A stretch of DNA of 64,000 nt, from the NCBI RefSeq assembly GCF_026151205.1, contig NC_087072.1, positions 11,012,169 to 11,076,168 of the forward strand, written 5' to 3'. The notes under the pieces were generated by a model, which saw nothing but the letters and a program-made list of their open reading frames with translations, was not told the DNA's origin and ran no database searches. Source of the stretch: Bolinopsis microptera. Taxonomy: Eukaryota; Ctenophora; Tentaculata; Lobata; Bolinopsidae. A program made the position numbers and the translations under genes. Of the stretch, positions 62,637 to 64,000 are shown piece after piece. Position 1 is the first letter of the stretch. Every line of letters begins with the position of its first letter.

Positions 62637-63888
62637 TCACCATTCAAAGTCAGCAGTCGCCATTTCTATCGCCCACAAGAACTTCTCTCGCTGCGTTTTG
62701 TTGTATACTTTCTCAATCGGAACGGTGAACCTCTTTGTCCTGAGCAATGTTTTGATGAAACGCTAGATACAGATCGTTTGGGTTACAAATTTCGGGTTTT
62801 AAGATCGTTTTTAAAGTACTTTAATTAAATTGCAACAAACGATCGCGATCTTACCAAGCGACGGTAATTCTGGGGTCAAGATAGTTAAGTTTACTGGTTC
62901 CCAAGGCAATGGTCTTGTTCTCAGCCTTGTCAGTTTCTTTGACTTGAAGTTTGAGCAGGGCCTCCTGTAAACGTTCTAATTTCCTCTTCTCAATCTCGTA
63001 CCGTCTGGAAAATATTTTATTAGAAACCTGGAATATCAACATTCTCCGGGAGAACTAAACTAACTAGTCCGTCTTGTGATCTACGAGATTAATCGCTAGG
63101 AGGGATTTGATTTTCGGATTAAGTAGAACCAAGTAAAACAACAATGCCTCGCGCAGACACCACTGTTAAGAGTACCTATATTTACATTGTTCAGTGTTTT
63201 GAATTTCGATTTTCCGTCAAATTTCCAGATCAAAAGATTGACCAAAAATCAAATAAGCAAATTTCATCGGCAAAATAACCCACTTCTTGGCTTTGTCATT
63301 GTTCCGATAAAATAACCTACTTCTTGGCTTTGTCATTGTTCCGATAAAATAACTTACTTCTTGGCTTTGTCATTGTTCCGATGATGTCTGTAATAGTTTT
63401 TCGCCTCTTTGTAAACCCCTTTCTGTTTAGCTACATCTTCTTTCTTGGCGTCTTTCTGATTCCCAAGGTTCTCCATCTGTTTGTCGAATGTCTTGGGGGC
63501 TGCGCGCTGTGATGGGAAGTATAGTTAGTGAGGGGCAAATCACGTATTGGATCGTTATTCGTTTGAAACGTAACATTAAGTAAGAGAGAAAATAAATTAT
63601 ATAACCTTTTCAAGAAATATATAGTCTATTCAGATATAGTGCCTGATGGAAAAGTCTGTAAATCCTGTTAACCCTCAGTCCCTGACCCTTGAGGATGCTA
63701 AGCGGTAGATCTAAAACTAACCTGATGGTTACAGAGAACAGCTACAGCTCTGTTTGCTCTGTTATAAGTAAGAACAAGGTTTGGGAGATCACTCTTACTA
63801 TCTGTCTGCTCCTGCAACTGCTGCTGTAAAGTCCAGGAAGCGTTGTAAGTACGGAACACTTTAGCAGTCAAACCGTCCATTAGTGTAC
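62637..63888 (-). CDS. TOP1: DNA topoisomerase I (type IB), last four exons
   Basis: Exons 63888-63722, 63506-63358, 63004-62855 and 62739-62637 join in phase and continue beyond the window at the 5' side. The first reads [15 protein letters not shown] and [14 protein letters not shown], the conserved end of the catalytic core. The second and third encode the linker: [12 protein letters not shown], a Lys-rich charged stretch, then a helical [14 protein letters not shown]. The third holds the active-site loop [17 protein letters not shown], whose Tyr (codon 62883-62881) forms the covalent 3'-phosphotyrosyl link to DNA. The last exon reads [21 protein letters not shown] and ends FEW, TGA at 62637-62639. 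The enzyme relaxes supercoils ahead of replication and transcription forks in the nucleus. Where human TOP1 has CKKWG after AW, this one has TKRFT, which is unusual at a well-conserved site. Confidence 0.97.
63272..63382. repeat. 37-bp unit, three tandem copies spanning a TOP1 exon-intron junction
   Basis: TTCTTGGCTTTGTCATTGTT begins at 63284, 63321 and 63358, an exact 37-bp period. The copy at 63358 is the real end of TOP1 exon 63506-63358. The other two lie in the following intron, so each duplicates the last coding bases plus a splice donor (GTAAGTT, GTAGGTT and GTGGGTT in transcript order). Confidence 0.95.
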
Positions 63889-63890
63889 CT

Positions 63891-64000
63891 GGGGGTTGGG
63901 AGGGTCAGTAGGGAGGGAGAGGGGGTTGGGAGGGTCAGTAGGGGGGGGGGGGGGTTGGGAAGGTCAGTAGGGGTGGGGGGTTGGGAGGGTCAGTAGGGGG
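63891..64000. repeat. G-rich minisatellite at the window edge
   Basis: About four variants of a unit built from GGGTTGGGAGGGTCAGTAGG, with G runs up to 14 long. It lies directly upstream of a TOP1 acceptor, so in the transcript it is a C-rich pyrimidine tract. The plus strand could form G-quadruplexes. The window ends inside it, so its full length is unknown. Confidence 0.9.

Overview
This window is nuclear DNA of an invertebrate animal. It is AT-rich, genes are split by GT-AG introns, and transposon fragments and simple repeats are abundant. Conserved animal genes are recognisable: DNA topoisomerase I, a tubulin polymerization promoting protein (TPPP/p25-alpha), a rhodopsin-class GPCR and a PLAC8 protein. 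I cannot fix the phylum from sequence alone. A cnidarian or lophotrochozoan is plausible, but that is a guess.

Layout. At 0.2-3.1 kb on the minus strand is a PLAC8-domain gene with two firm exons and one tentative exon. At 7.2-17.3 kb, also minus, is a seven-exon gene predicted to encode 531 residues. Its splice phases are all consistent. The protein has RGG repeats, acidic stretches and coiled coils, and I do not recognise it. Its introns hold an R2-like LINE (11.0-14.0 kb, opposite strand), a MITE-like element with poly-G ends (14.05-14.45 kb) and a hAT-type MITE with an 8-bp target duplication (15.7-15.95 kb). At 18.5-21.8 kb is a second unrecognised minus-strand gene, of which six exons are traceable. 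Its 3' end is ambiguous and its 5' end was not found.

From about 22 to 44.5 kb there is almost no supportable coding sequence. This desert holds diverged direct repeats (29.9-31.8 kb and 33.5-35.8 kb), a tRNA-derived SINE (about 32.0-32.4 kb) and a perfect hairpin (38.19 kb). At 44.6-48.6 kb on the plus strand is a three-exon class A GPCR. At 50.5-51.75 kb on the minus strand is a complete four-exon TPPP gene. At 55.79-59.81 kb lies a nearly perfect tandem array of a 533-bp unit (about 7.5 copies), bracketed by a 15-bp direct repeat. Just beyond it is a 0.63-kb inverted-repeat element with a Harbinger-type MITE inside it. The window ends with the last four exons of DNA topoisomerase I (minus strand, 62.6-63.9 kb) and a G-rich minisatellite.

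The genes do not form an operon or a pathway. Most interest lies in the homogeneous 533-bp array, the triplicated splice donor in topoisomerase I, the two unrecognised genes, and small mobile elements whose ends can be read precisely.
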